Below, in pieces: positions 14,780 to 22,677 of a stretch of 23,899 nt of DNA. The notes under the pieces were generated by a model. It saw only the letters and a program-made list of their open reading frames with translations, searched no databases and was not told the DNA's origin. Origin of the DNA: a virus; the IMG/VR virus record IMGVR_UViG_3300017516_000033, positions 1 to 23,899 of that record. One strand, given 5' to 3'. Both the position numbers and the translations under genes were made by a program. Each line of letters begins with the position of its first letter. The first letter of the stretch is position 1.

Positions 14780-16357
14780 ATGAGTCAAAAAGATATTAAA
14801 AAAATAATAGCACAAGAATACGTAAAGTGCAAAAACGATCCAGCATATTTTATGAAAAAGTACTGCTACATACAGCATCCACAAAGAGGTCGGATACTTT
14901 TTAATTTATATCTTTTTCAACAAGAAGTTTTACATTTATTTAATAGCAAACAGTTTTTAATTACATTAAAATCAAGACAATTGGGGTTGTCTACTTTATC
15001 TGCAGGCTACTCAATATGGTTGATGCTTTTTCATAAGGACAGAAACGTACTAGCATTAGCAACGACACAAGCTACAGCTAGGAACTTAGTTTCTAAAACA
15101 ATTTTTATGTACGAGCAGTTACCTAAATGGTTGAAACTGCCTTATGAAGAAAAAAATAAACTATCACTAAGATTAAAAAATGGGTCAAAAATACAAGCAA
15201 AATCATCTAACACAGACTCAGCTCGTTCTGAAGCAGTGTCGATGTTAATTATAGATGAGGCAGCCTTTATAGACAACGTAGAACAAACTTTTACAGCAGC
15301 ACAGCAAACACTAGCTACAGGAGGTAGATGCATAGCTTTATCAACTCCAAATGGAATAGGAAATTGGTTTCACAGAACTTGGGTCAAAGCAGAAACAAAT
15401 GAAAACTCTTTTACAGCAGTTAGATTGCCTTGGACAGTCCATCCTGAAAGAGATCAAGCATGGAGAGACCAACAAGATAAAGATTTAGGACTTAGAATGG
15501 CTAGGCAAGAATGTGATTGTTCGTTTTTGGCATCAGGAGATACAGTATTTGAGCCAGATGATTTAGCATTTTATGAAGAAACTTATCAAAAAGAAGCTTT
15601 AGAGAGAAGAGGTGTAGATAGTAATTTATGGATTTGGGAACAACCAGATTATAGCAAATCTTATATGGTGGTAGCAGACGTCGCCAGAGGAGATGCTACA
15701 GACTACTCTGCTTGCCATGTCATAGAATTAGAGGAATGCATTCAAGTTGCAGAGTATAAGGGAAAATTATCACCAAAAGAATATGGTAACGTATTGGTAG
15801 GATTAGCTTCAGAGTATAACGATGCTTTACTTGTAGTTGAAAATGCTAATATAGGATGGTCAACTATTGAACAAATACAAGAAAGGCAGTATAAAAATCT
15901 CTATCACAGTGCTAAATCTAACACAGAGACAGTAGAATCCTACATGCAAAAGTATGAAAGAGATAGATTAGTTCCAGGATTTACTACAAACCTTAAAACA
16001 AGACCTTTAATAATAGCGAAGATGATGGAGTACTTGAGGGAAAGGTCAGTAATAATACAATCAAAAAGACTACTACAAGAATTAAGAGTTTTTATCTGGA
16101 AAAATGGTAAAGCACAAGCACAGGTAGGATACAATGACGATTTAGTCATGGCTTTTGCTATAGGACTGTATGTTAGAGATACAGCACTAAAACTTAGAAA
16201 CGAAGGTATGAATCTAACAAGGGCTCAGTTAAGCACTTTCTCTTCAATGAACAATTCTAAGAGTTCATCAGGAGTAGTAGTTGCTAACAATAAAAAAAAT
16301 CCTTATACTACCAAGACCAAACATGGCGACCATGACTACTCTTGGGTGTTAAAATAA
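14780..16357 (+). CDS. terL: terminase large subunit (T4 gp17-like)
   Basis: A 525-residue packaging motor that pumps DNA through the portal and cuts concatemers. ATPase domain: the Walker A region is LKSRQLGLST (63-72), in which the canonical Lys of T4 SRQLGKTT is replaced by Leu, so Lys 64 probably serves as in deviant Walker A sequences. The Walker B and catalytic Glu are MLIIDEAAFID (Asp 159, Glu 160), and the coupling motif is ALSTPNG (186-192). Nuclease domain (RNase H fold): VVADVARGDATDY with Asp 300, LLVVENANIG with Glu 354, and YNDDLVMAFA with Asp 453/454. The length is somewhat shorter than T4 gp17 (610). Spacing to the upstream gene is 15 bases, and the portal gene follows. Confidence 0.96.
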   Translation: MSQKDIKKIIAQEYVKCKNDPAYFMKKYCYIQHPQRGRILFNLYLFQQEVLHLFNSKQFLITLKSRQLGLSTLSAGYSIWLMLFHKDRNVLALATTQATARNLVSKTIFMYEQLPKWLKLPYEEKNKLSLRLKNGSKIQAKSSNTDSARSEAVSMLIIDEAAFIDNVEQTFTAAQQTLATGGRCIALSTPNGIGNWFHRTWVKAETNENSFTAVRLPWTVHPERDQAWRDQQDKDLGLRMARQECDCSFLASGDTVFEPDDLAFYEETYQKEALERRGVDSNLWIWEQPDYSKSYMVVADVARGDATDYSACHVIELEECIQVAEYKGKLSPKEYGNVLVGLASEYNDALLVVENANIGWSTIEQIQERQYKNLYHSAKSNTETVESYMQKYERDRLVPGFTTNLKTRPLIIAKMMEYLRERSVIIQSKRLLQELRVFIWKNGKAQAQVGYNDDLVMAFAIGLYVRDTALKLRNEGMNLTRAQLSTFSSMNNSKSSSGVVVANNKKNPYTTKTKHGDHDYSWVLK

Positions 16358-16362
16358 TAGTA

Positions 16363-16370
16363 TATTTATA
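16363..16370. promoter_or_regulatory. TATTTATA motif upstream of portal gene
   Basis: TATATTTATAATAAATTC fills the short gap between the terminase stop (16357) and the portal ATG (16385). The core TATTTATA ends 15 bases before the ATG, the shortest distance of the six copies. That leaves almost no room for a leader if this is a -10 box on the + strand. Confidence 0.35.
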
Positions 16371-16384
16371 ATAAATTCAAATAA

Positions 16385-18298
16385 ATGGCAGAAAAAGGGC
16401 TTTTTCAAAGACTAAAGAAAGTATTTTCTTCAGACTCAGTAATACGAAATGTAGGAGGGGATCAAATAAAAGTAGCTGATGTAAATAAAATACAAACTAC
16501 AGGTAAGTATCAAACCAATTCTTTAGTTGATAGATTTACTAGGCTTTATATATATAATAATAAAAATATATTTAATCCTAACTTAAACTATCAAACTCTT
16601 AGGATCCAATTATATTCCGATTATGAAGCAATGGATACAGATCCATTGATAGCATCAACTTTGGATATAATTAGTGATGAAGCAACATTAAAAAGTGATA
16701 AAGGAGAAGTCTTAGCAATAAACTCATCAGATGAGAATATACAAAGAGTATTATATAATTTATTTTATGACGTACTTAACATAGAATTTAATTTATGGTC
16801 ATGGACTAGGAATATGTGTAAATATGGAGATTTTTTCTTAAAATTAGAAATCTCAGAGGAGTTTGGAGTATACAATGCACTACCTTATACTGTATATCAC
16901 ATTGTAAGACACGAAGGGAGAGACCCTAGTAATCCATCTAAGGTTACTTTCCAATTAGATCCAGACGGTTTAGCATCATCACAGGACCCTAATTACCTAC
17001 CTAAAGACAACAAAAAAGTAATAGAATTTGATAACTATGAAGTTGCACATTTTAGATTAATATCAGATACAAACTATCTACCTTACGGAAGATCCTATAT
17101 CGAGCCTGCAAGGAAAATATTTAAACAACTTACTTTGATGGAAGATGCGATGCTAATACATCGTATAATGAGAGCTCCAGAAAAAAGAACATTTTATATA
17201 AATGTAGGTCACATTCCTGCTAATGAAGTAGAACAGTTTATGCAAAGAACTGTAGATAATATTAAAAAAACACCTTATGTAGATCCAGAATCAGGGGACT
17301 ATAATCTAAGATTTAATATGCAAAATATGATGGAGGACTTCTACCTACCAGTAAGAGGAGGAGATACTTCAACAAAAATTGACACTACTAAGGGATTAGA
17401 GTATGATGGTACTAATGATATTGAATATCTAAGAGATAAGATGTTTGCAGCGTTAAAGGTACCAAAGGCATACTTTGGATATGAAGGAGACCTATCAGGA
17501 AAAGCAACATTAGCAGCCGAAGATATAAGGTTTGCAAGAACCGTAGAGAGAATCCAAAGAATAATGGAAAGTGAGTTAACTAAAATAGCACTAGTACATC
17601 TATATTCTCAAGGATTTCAAGGAGAAGGTTTGACTAATTTTGAAATCAAGCTAACTAACCCATCTGTTATCTTTGAACAAGAAAAAGTTGCGTTGCTTAA
17701 AGAAAAAATTGATTTAGCCGAACAAATGAAAACTTCAGGTTTGTTTCCAACTGATTACATATATGAAAGACTATTTGACATATCGGAGGATAAGTACATG
17801 GAGTTTAGAAACCTAATGAATGAAGATAGTAAGAGAGAGTTTAGGAAAGCTCAAATAGAAAATGAAGGTAATGATCCTGCAAAATCAGGTAAATCTTATG
17901 GCACTCCTCACGATTTAGCAACAATCTATGGTAAAAGCTCTGGTGTAGGGGAAAAAGCACCTGCATTAGGAGAAGTACCAGCAGGATATGAAGATCATCC
18001 AAAACCACCTAAACATGGAGAACCAGGACCAGAAGGAGGAAGACCTAGAGAAAAAATGTCAACTTATGGTACGCAAAAAGCAGCTATGGGTAGAGATCCT
18101 TTAGGTAAACATGATATGCATGGGGGCTACCCTAGCGATTCACAAAATGTTAGTGAAGAGGATACTAACAATATTCTTACAAAATCAGTGTACTATAAAA
18201 ATCAAGATCTATTTAAAAATTCTGATAAAAAAATTATATTTGAAAAGACCAATAATTCTAAACAAGATAATCTACTTAATGATAACAAGTTGAAATAG
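16385..18298 (+). CDS. 20: portal vertex protein (T4 gp20-like)
   Basis: A 637-residue portal subunit; twelve copies form the DNA channel and nucleate prohead assembly. Recognisable stretches run in T4 order: YEAMDTDPLIASTLDIISDE (80-99), WTRNMCKYGDFFLKLEI (140-156), LMEDAMLIHRIMRAPEKRTF (251-270) followed by YINVGHIPANE, EDFYLPVRGGDTSTKIDT (317-334), and KVPKAYFGYE (358-367). These are the best conserved segments of myovirus gp20. The C-terminal 130 residues are Gly/Pro-rich and charged, ending in Asn/Lys-rich sequence, and are longer than the conserved core needs. The gene is preceded by a TATTTATA motif and followed by a 77-base gap. Confidence 0.96.
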   Translation: MAEKGLFQRLKKVFSSDSVIRNVGGDQIKVADVNKIQTTGKYQTNSLVDRFTRLYIYNNKNIFNPNLNYQTLRIQLYSDYEAMDTDPLIASTLDIISDEATLKSDKGEVLAINSSDENIQRVLYNLFYDVLNIEFNLWSWTRNMCKYGDFFLKLEISEEFGVYNALPYTVYHIVRHEGRDPSNPSKVTFQLDPDGLASSQDPNYLPKDNKKVIEFDNYEVAHFRLISDTNYLPYGRSYIEPARKIFKQLTLMEDAMLIHRIMRAPEKRTFYINVGHIPANEVEQFMQRTVDNIKKTPYVDPESGDYNLRFNMQNMMEDFYLPVRGGDTSTKIDTTKGLEYDGTNDIEYLRDKMFAALKVPKAYFGYEGDLSGKATLAAEDIRFARTVERIQRIMESELTKIALVHLYSQGFQGEGLTNFEIKLTNPSVIFEQEKVALLKEKIDLAEQMKTSGLFPTDYIYERLFDISEDKYMEFRNLMNEDSKREFRKAQIENEGNDPAKSGKSYGTPHDLATIYGKSSGVGEKAPALGEVPAGYEDHPKPPKHGEPGPEGGRPREKMSTYGTQKAAMGRDPLGKHDMHGGYPSDSQNVSEEDTNNILTKSVYYKNQDLFKNSDKKIIFEKTNNSKQDNLLNDNKLK

Positions 18299-18316
18299 AT
18301 TTGTATAATCTTACAC

Positions 18317-18324
18317 TATTTATT
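18317..18324. promoter_or_regulatory. CTATTTATT motif in gap after portal gene
   Basis: The 77-base gap 18299-18375 holds ACTATTTATTAAC, matching the motif at the other block borders except for the last core base. Flanking ACACT (about 18313-18317) and AGTGT (about 18330-18334) could pair over it as a weak five-base stem. The gp20-downstream gene starts 52 bases further on. This is the weakest copy of the set. Confidence 0.25.
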
Positions 18325-18375
18325 AACAAAAGTGTTAGTTGTTATCTGCAAAATTAAACATTATAACAGACAATA

Positions 18376-19236
18376 ATGCATATAAAACATAGCAAGTATA
18401 AAAACACAGGGTTAATTTTTGAATTGTTGGTAAAGCAGGTAACTGCTGACATCTTGAATCAAAAAAGTTCACCAGCAGTATCAATAATTAGAAATTTTTT
18501 TACAAAAAACACTTCTTTAACTAAAGAGTTTAAACTTTATGAGTATGTTAGTAGAAACAGCAACCTATCTCAGAACAAGGCAGAGTCGATAGTATCTACA
18601 ATCACAGAGATAGCGAGAAGCTTAAATGTTGACAGTTTAAAGTCTCAAAAATATAATTTAATTAAGGAAGTAAAACAACATTATGATTTAGATGAGTTTT
18701 TTTCGATTAAAATAGATAATTATAAGCCACTAGCAGCTTTATATTGTTTGTTAGAGGCATACAAACAGCAAGATGTAGGAGTTGTAGATCCACAGTTTCT
18801 AATAAACAACAAAACAACACTACTTGAACATTTTACTCAAGATAAACAAAACAAAAACCAAGTTAAAGATAGCTTGATACAGGAATACTCTAAATACAAC
18901 AAAGATTTAAAACTTTTGACATTTAAAATTTTATTAGAAAAATTCAATACAAAGTATGCTGAACTACTACCAGAGCAAAAAAGAATACTGAGAGAGTTTA
19001 TCAACTCAGTAAATTCATCTAATAGACTAAGAACTTTAGTTAATTCAGAGTTTAGCAATATTAAAAGTAAATTACAAGAAAGTATAAAACAAACTCCAGA
19101 CGAAGTAACTAAAATTAAATTAAAAGAAACTGTTAAAGGAATAAACCACGTTCCTAAATCAGCTACTATAAAAGATCAGCATTTAGTTAATTTATTGCAA
19201 TACTATCAACTTGTAGCAGAATTGAAAAATTTATGA
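18376..19236 (+). CDS. conserved head-region protein between gp20 and gp21
   Basis: A 286-residue, mostly helical, Lys/Asn-rich protein. The start MHIKHSKYKNTGLIFELLVK, followed by QVTADILNQKSSPA, is a conserved motif I know from the same gene position in T4-like marine phages, where it is usually called structural. It has no enzyme motif, signal peptide or membrane segment. By position it corresponds to the T4 67/68 interval, whose products are prohead core proteins, so a scaffold-core function is plausible though not shown by similarity. The stop overlaps the next ATG by 4 bases (ATGA, 19233-19236). Confidence 0.75.
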   Translation: MHIKHSKYKNTGLIFELLVKQVTADILNQKSSPAVSIIRNFFTKNTSLTKEFKLYEYVSRNSNLSQNKAESIVSTITEIARSLNVDSLKSQKYNLIKEVKQHYDLDEFFSIKIDNYKPLAALYCLLEAYKQQDVGVVDPQFLINNKTTLLEHFTQDKQNKNQVKDSLIQEYSKYNKDLKLLTFKILLEKFNTKYAELLPEQKRILREFINSVNSSNRLRTLVNSEFSNIKSKLQESIKQTPDEVTKIKLKETVKGINHVPKSATIKDQHLVNLLQYYQLVAELKNL

Positions 19237-19505
19237 AAACAAGCGAATTAAAAGAAATTGTAAAACAGTGTATGTTGGAAGTTGCACAACAAATAAGTGA
19301 ATTAAGTGCAACATCTTCTGGTGGAGCAGGTTTTTCAGCTGGAGCAGGAGCACAATATGCAACACCTGCTGCTTTTGCAAAAAAAGGTAAAGTTAATAGA
19401 GCAACTAAGTATTTAAAAAAGTTAGGATATACTGAAGCAAAGCCTAAAAAAAGGCCATATAATACTAAATTATTTGATTATTTACATGAGAACACTACAA
19501 GATAG
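19233..19505 (+). CDS. small Gly/Ala-rich head protein with targeting-type N-terminus
   Basis: A 90-residue protein. It starts MKTSELKEIVKQCMLEVAQQ, an amphipathic helix with Met-Leu-Glu. It then has SGGAGFSAGAGAQYATPAAF (about 31-50), a flexible Gly/Ala segment whose QYATPAAF end I recognise in several phage virion proteins. A basic C-terminal part follows (KKGKVNRATKYLKKLGYTEA). The layout, a cleavable N-terminal helix followed by a flexible linker, is like T4 internal head proteins. It overlaps the gene before it by 4 bases, and the next gene starts inside it (ATG 19486), a 20-base overlap. Confidence 0.7.
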   Translation: MKTSELKEIVKQCMLEVAQQISELSATSSGGAGFSAGAGAQYATPAAFAKKGKVNRATKYLKKLGYTEAKPKKRPYNTKLFDYLHENTTR

Positions 19506-21204
19506 ATACAACGCAGTACAAGAAGGAAATTATTCTAGATCTCAATTTGTTAGGGATAGTAGTATGCAACTACCAAATGTAATTTCACAAACAAATTCTT
19601 ATGATGATGTGGTAAGAATTTTAAAAAGTAAGCGAATGCTATCTGAAGATAAGCAGCAGGAAACCACTCAGTATGAGAAACCGCATGCAGGAATACCATT
19701 AGAGGCTTTTGACAGAGCAGTTGATTATGAATTGGAAGCAGCAGGCGTTGACACAGCAACTGAAACTCCTTCAACGGAACAGTACAACAAGGCTGCTGAA
19801 AAAGCCAATAACAACTTAGATAAAGATATAAACCATTATTTACATTTAATGTCCAATGACTCTAACAAAGTTGATAAGCATGACCAATTGGTACAATATA
19901 GCGATAAGGATAAAGTAGATACAATTAACGGATTAAAAAAAGTTGATTTAAAAGAAATCTACAACCTATCCGAGCAAGAAGATAAAATGTCAAAAGATGA
20001 AGTGATAAATTCATTTGAAGAAAACATTCTACCTACTATCGAAAAGGCAGAGAAAGGTGAGATAGACGTTTCAATGCGAAGACAGGAGTTTAATAACTAT
20101 ATAGATATGTTACATTCAAATGGAGAAATTTCTGATGAGCTGGTCGATAGTATAACATTGCCGGATAGGTTGGAAAAAGTTCAAGAAGAAGAAGTTCCTG
20201 TAGACAAGAGGATATCTGCAGATCAGGCATCAAAAATTGCAAAGTTGGCAAACAAAGTAGAACCAGATGCTAGTGATAAAATACAACAGTTAATTAACTT
20301 TTATCAAGACCAGATACCAAACCATAAAGTTAAAAAGATACTTAACAAGTATGACTTATCTCAAATTAAATTAAAGGAAGCTATGACCAAACAACCTTTA
20401 AAGGAAGCAAGACGTAAGAGAATACAAGGTGGTAAAGCTGTAAAAGAAAACGACTACGATTCTGGAGGATATGTAGACACAATGCAACCAAAGCTTGACG
20501 ATGCAGTGAACAGAGTATTAAAAGTTTGGAATCAATGGAAAAATGCACCTGACACACAACCAGGAATGATTCCTCATGCAAAAAAGGATTTGATAGAATA
20601 CTTTACAAATAGACTTGATCTAAACGTAATAGAAGATCAAAAAGCAAATAAAGACTACGATGGAGACGGTCAAATAGAAACACCAGAGCAGGAGTATTTA
20701 GGATCTAGAGATAAAGCTATTAAAAACAATATTAAAGAGCAAAGTGTTGATCAACTTAAACAAATGTTTAAGAAAAAGATCGTCAATATTCTTAAAGAAA
20801 ACAATCAAATTCTAAGTGAAGCCAAGACAGAAAACTTAGAAGAGTTTTTACATTATGAGAACGAGGATAATGAAGATTTAGCAGCTAGAATAAGAAAAGC
20901 AGCAGCTGATTTGCAAGATATAATTGGTTCGTTAGAGAAAAGTCATATAGATGTTAGGGAAAAAGTTGAAAGTGTTTATAAAAACATAGGGTCGTTTATG
21001 GCACCTGCAGTAGAAGCAGCGTTCAAAAAAGATCTACAACCTGTACTAAATAAGTTGTATAATATACAAGTACCTAAAGGTAAAAGAATGTCAAGAGAAG
21101 AGATGGAAGAGTTGGGTATAAATCCATCGAGTACAACAGGAACAGTGTTTTCTTTGAAGGAAGGCAAAAAACGTAAAAAAACTAAATATACTAAAAGAAA
21201 GTAA
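19486..21204 (+). CDS. large head-core protein candidate with EF-hand-like loop
   Basis: A 572-residue protein from ATG 19486; an in-frame TTG at 19474 adds four residues. The start MRTLQDRYNAVQEGNYSRSQ, followed by FVRDSSMQLPN, is a conserved phage pattern at this position. The body is long, charged and helical. Residues about 390-404 read DYDGDGQIETPEQEY, very close to a calcium-binding EF-hand or dockerin loop with Asp, Asp, Asp and Glu at ligand places. Internal helices such as LKQMFKKKIVNILKENNQIL resemble the targeting peptides of its neighbours. The C-terminus is basic (KKRKKTKYTKRK). It lies directly before gp21 with a 1-base overlap, in the T4 67/68 interval. A core-scaffold role is an inference. 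Confidence 0.75.
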   Translation: MRTLQDRYNAVQEGNYSRSQFVRDSSMQLPNVISQTNSYDDVVRILKSKRMLSEDKQQETTQYEKPHAGIPLEAFDRAVDYELEAAGVDTATETPSTEQYNKAAEKANNNLDKDINHYLHLMSNDSNKVDKHDQLVQYSDKDKVDTINGLKKVDLKEIYNLSEQEDKMSKDEVINSFEENILPTIEKAEKGEIDVSMRRQEFNNYIDMLHSNGEISDELVDSITLPDRLEKVQEEEVPVDKRISADQASKIAKLANKVEPDASDKIQQLINFYQDQIPNHKVKKILNKYDLSQIKLKEAMTKQPLKEARRKRIQGGKAVKENDYDSGGYVDTMQPKLDDAVNRVLKVWNQWKNAPDTQPGMIPHAKKDLIEYFTNRLDLNVIEDQKANKDYDGDGQIETPEQEYLGSRDKAIKNNIKEQSVDQLKQMFKKKIVNILKENNQILSEAKTENLEEFLHYENEDNEDLAARIRKAAADLQDIIGSLEKSHIDVREKVESVYKNIGSFMAPAVEAAFKKDLQPVLNKLYNIQVPKGKRMSREEMEELGINPSSTTGTVFSLKEGKKRKKTKYTKRK

Positions 21205-21782
21205 TGAAAAATCTACTGATTGATACAACTGCTTTTAAACCTACAATAAGGGAGTCTAAAACTAAACCAGGTGTGTTTGAAGTTGAAGGACTATTGCAAA
21301 AAGCAGGAGCAAAAAACCAAAATGGAAGAGTATATGAAAAGTCAATCTTAAAGAGAGAATGCGATAGGTATACTAATGAGTTTATAAACAATGGCAATGC
21401 TTTTGGAGAATTGGACCATCCTGAATCAGCAATAGTATCATTAAAAAACGCATCACATATAGTAAAAGAAATTTGGTGGGAAGGAGAAGACTTAATGGGT
21501 AGAATTGAGCTTCTAAACACACCTTCAGGTAATATAGTTAAACAAATTATACAAGCGGGACATACAGTAGGGATTTCATCAAGAGGTACTGGTTCAGTAC
21601 AGCAAACCAATGAAAGTACTTTAGAGGTACAAGATGATTTTGAGTTGGTTTGTTGGGACTTTGTATCCAATCCATCAACCCATGGAGCTTTCATGAATCC
21701 GATATCATTAAACGAAAGCAAAGAAACATTAGACAAATACGCTAGAGTACATTCAATAATAAACGATATATTAAGATCATAA
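21204..21782 (+). CDS. 21: prohead core protein protease (T4 gp21-like)
   Basis: A 192-residue serine protease that matures the prohead by cutting scaffold and capsid proteins, in T4 after Leu/Ile-x-Glu. Catalytic landmarks are FGELDHPESA with His 72 and HTVGISSRGTG with Ser 125/126. CWDFVSNPSTHGAFM (150-164) holds the conserved Asp-Phe-Val region. NQNGRVYEKSILKRE (38-52) is a further family motif. The size is close to T4 gp21 (212). The start ATG 21204 overlaps the preceding stop by one base. A long antisense frame over this gene is a compositional shadow. The many neighbours with hydrophobic-x-Glu N-termini are its predicted substrates. Confidence 0.94.
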   Translation: MKNLLIDTTAFKPTIRESKTKPGVFEVEGLLQKAGAKNQNGRVYEKSILKRECDRYTNEFINNGNAFGELDHPESAIVSLKNASHIVKEIWWEGEDLMGRIELLNTPSGNIVKQIIQAGHTVGISSRGTGSVQQTNESTLEVQDDFELVCWDFVSNPSTHGAFMNPISLNESKETLDKYARVHSIINDILRS

Positions 21783-21794
21783 CAAAAAAAAACA

Positions 21795-22220
21795 ATGGAA
21801 ACTAATTTTAACTTAAAAAAATTCTTAACAGAAAACAAACTAACATCGTTAAGTAAACAACTAAATGAACAGGAAAACATACCAAACGACATTGTATGGA
21901 CAGATGAAGATGAAGATACATCTGGTAGTGGAACTTTTAATCAATTAGGTCTAGATGCATCTGAATTAGATTCTTATGAAGTAACACTACTAGGATATAG
22001 TCCTAGTACAGGGAAAGCATATAGTGGAACAACTTCCGGAGAATATGGTGAAGTAGACTACGACAATATAGATCAAGTAGAGGAAATGAATCCAAGACTT
22101 ACTAAAAACTACATAGAAGATTTAAAGAAATACCAACCAGAACACTATAAAAGATTTACAAGGACTACTAGAGGAGTGGAAGAAGGAGAGAAAAAGATGT
22201 CAAAGAGAGAAAACAAATGA
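21795..22220 (+). CDS. head-region protein with LTEN N-terminus
   Basis: A 141-residue protein. The start METNFNLKKFLTENKLTSLS is a targeting-type helix ending in Leu-Thr-Glu. An acidic stretch follows (IVWTDEDEDTSGSGTF), then TLLGYSPSTGKAYSGTTSGE and a charged C-terminus (PEHYKRFTRTTRGVEEGEKK). I do not recognise the family beyond the N-terminal pattern, which occurs in small head-region proteins of T4-like phages. It lies between gp21 and gp22, where T4 has no extra gene. Its TGA stop overlaps an ATG (ATGA, 22217-22220) that begins the frameshifted gene described next. Confidence 0.65.
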   Translation: METNFNLKKFLTENKLTSLSKQLNEQENIPNDIVWTDEDEDTSGSGTFNQLGLDASELDSYEVTLLGYSPSTGKAYSGTTSGEYGEVDYDNIDQVEEMNPRLTKNYIEDLKKYQPEHYKRFTRTTRGVEEGEKKMSKRENK

Positions 22221-22484
22221 AGATTATCAAGGAAGTGACTAAACGAAGGTGGATCTGACCCTACAGAGATGATAGGATACCTATATCAAGAGGCAATAGA
22301 AGACTATTTAGGGATACAAGGTAAAACCTACAAAGATAATAGAAAGCTTTATAATAAATCTTATCAGATTTACGATGCTATGTATGATGCAGGATTAATA
22401 GACAGCACAGATCGTGCATTTATTGATGATCAAGTAGAAGATTTTATAAAAGCAAACATGCCTGAATTAGCACAAGAACAGTAA
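22217..22484 (+). pseudogene. small head-region gene with apparent one-base frameshift near 22238
   Basis: The frame from ATG 22269 (71 residues, MIGYLYQEAIEDYLGIQGKT, ending ...MPELAQEQ) is open upstream to 22239 as LNEGGSDPTE, with no start codon. The frame from ATG 22217 reads MKIIKEV and soon stops (TGA at 22256). Skipping one base at about 22238 joins them into MKIIKEVLNEGGSDPTEMIG, an 88-residue protein whose N-terminus has the same targeting pattern as its neighbours. The ATG 22217 also overlaps the preceding stop in the usual ATGA way. A sequencing or assembly insertion, a true mutation, or a programmed +1 frameshift could explain this. If only 22269 is used, the protein lacks the targeting helix. 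Function unknown. Confidence 0.6.
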
Positions 22485-22530
22485 TATTATACAAACTTCC
22501 TTTCGGACGCTACCGATGGACTTTTACCGA
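22485..22530 (+). other. structured segment after small gene, before terminator
   Basis: Between the last codon at 22484 and the terminator stem lies a segment with TCGG and CCGA complementary blocks (TTTCGGACGCTACCGATGG and a second CCGA before the terminator), unusually G/C-rich for this window. It may form a small hairpin that stabilises the 3' end of the upstream transcript or competes with the terminator stem. No known RNA family is recognised. Confidence 0.3.
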
Positions 22531-22567
22531 CCCTTATATTTTTATAAGGGTTTTTTTGTTTTTTTGT
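22531..22567 (+). terminator. strong intrinsic terminator between gp21 block and gp22
   Basis: CCCTTATA (22531-22538), loop TTTT, then TATAAGGG (22543-22550) gives a perfect eight-pair stem, extended by A22530-T22551. It is followed by a T-run (TTTTTTTGTTTTTTT). It is the only clear rho-independent terminator in the window and ends transcripts from the genes upstream before the gp22-gp23 unit. Confidence 0.85.
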
Positions 22568-22574
22568 AAAACGT

Positions 22575-22587
22575 ACATATTTATAAG
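22575..22587. promoter_or_regulatory. ACATATTTATAAG motif upstream of gp22 (candidate promoter)
   Basis: The 13-base sequence ACATATTTATAAG, core 22578-22585, is identical to the copy before the 7619 gene. It lies just after the intrinsic terminator and 93 bases before the gp22 ATG, exactly where a new promoter is needed to express gp22 and gp23. This is the best-supported copy of the motif as a promoter element. Confidence 0.5.
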
Positions 22588-22592
22588 CAAAT

Positions 22593-22655
22593 ATGTCGTC
22601 TCTTATACGGCATTATACAAAACACAACTTTCCTATTACGATTTAAATAATCGTA
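22593..22655 (+). promoter_or_regulatory. structured 5' leader of gp22 mRNA (two hairpins)
   Basis: Hairpin 1: ATGTCGT (22593-22599) pairs with ACGGCAT (22607-22613), seven pairs with one G-U and a 7-base loop. Hairpin 2: TACGATT (22637-22643) pairs with AATCGTA (22649-22655), seven perfect pairs around a 5-base loop. Both lie between the promoter-like motif and the gp22 ATG at 22678, which is preceded by an A/T-rich stretch without Shine-Dalgarno. They may stabilise a highly expressed late mRNA or regulate translation. Confidence 0.45.
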
Positions 22656-22677
22656 CAATCGAAAAACAATTTTTAAA

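Noticed and set aside
18111-18293. 60-codon + strand frame inside the end of the portal gene
   Set aside because: Ile/Lys-rich shadow of A/T-rich portal codons in another frame.
21191-21892. 233-codon open frame on the - strand over the gp21 gene
   Set aside because: Rich in Ser, Phe and Cys, with no motif, and exactly antisense to the clearly recognised protease gene; it is a composition shadow.
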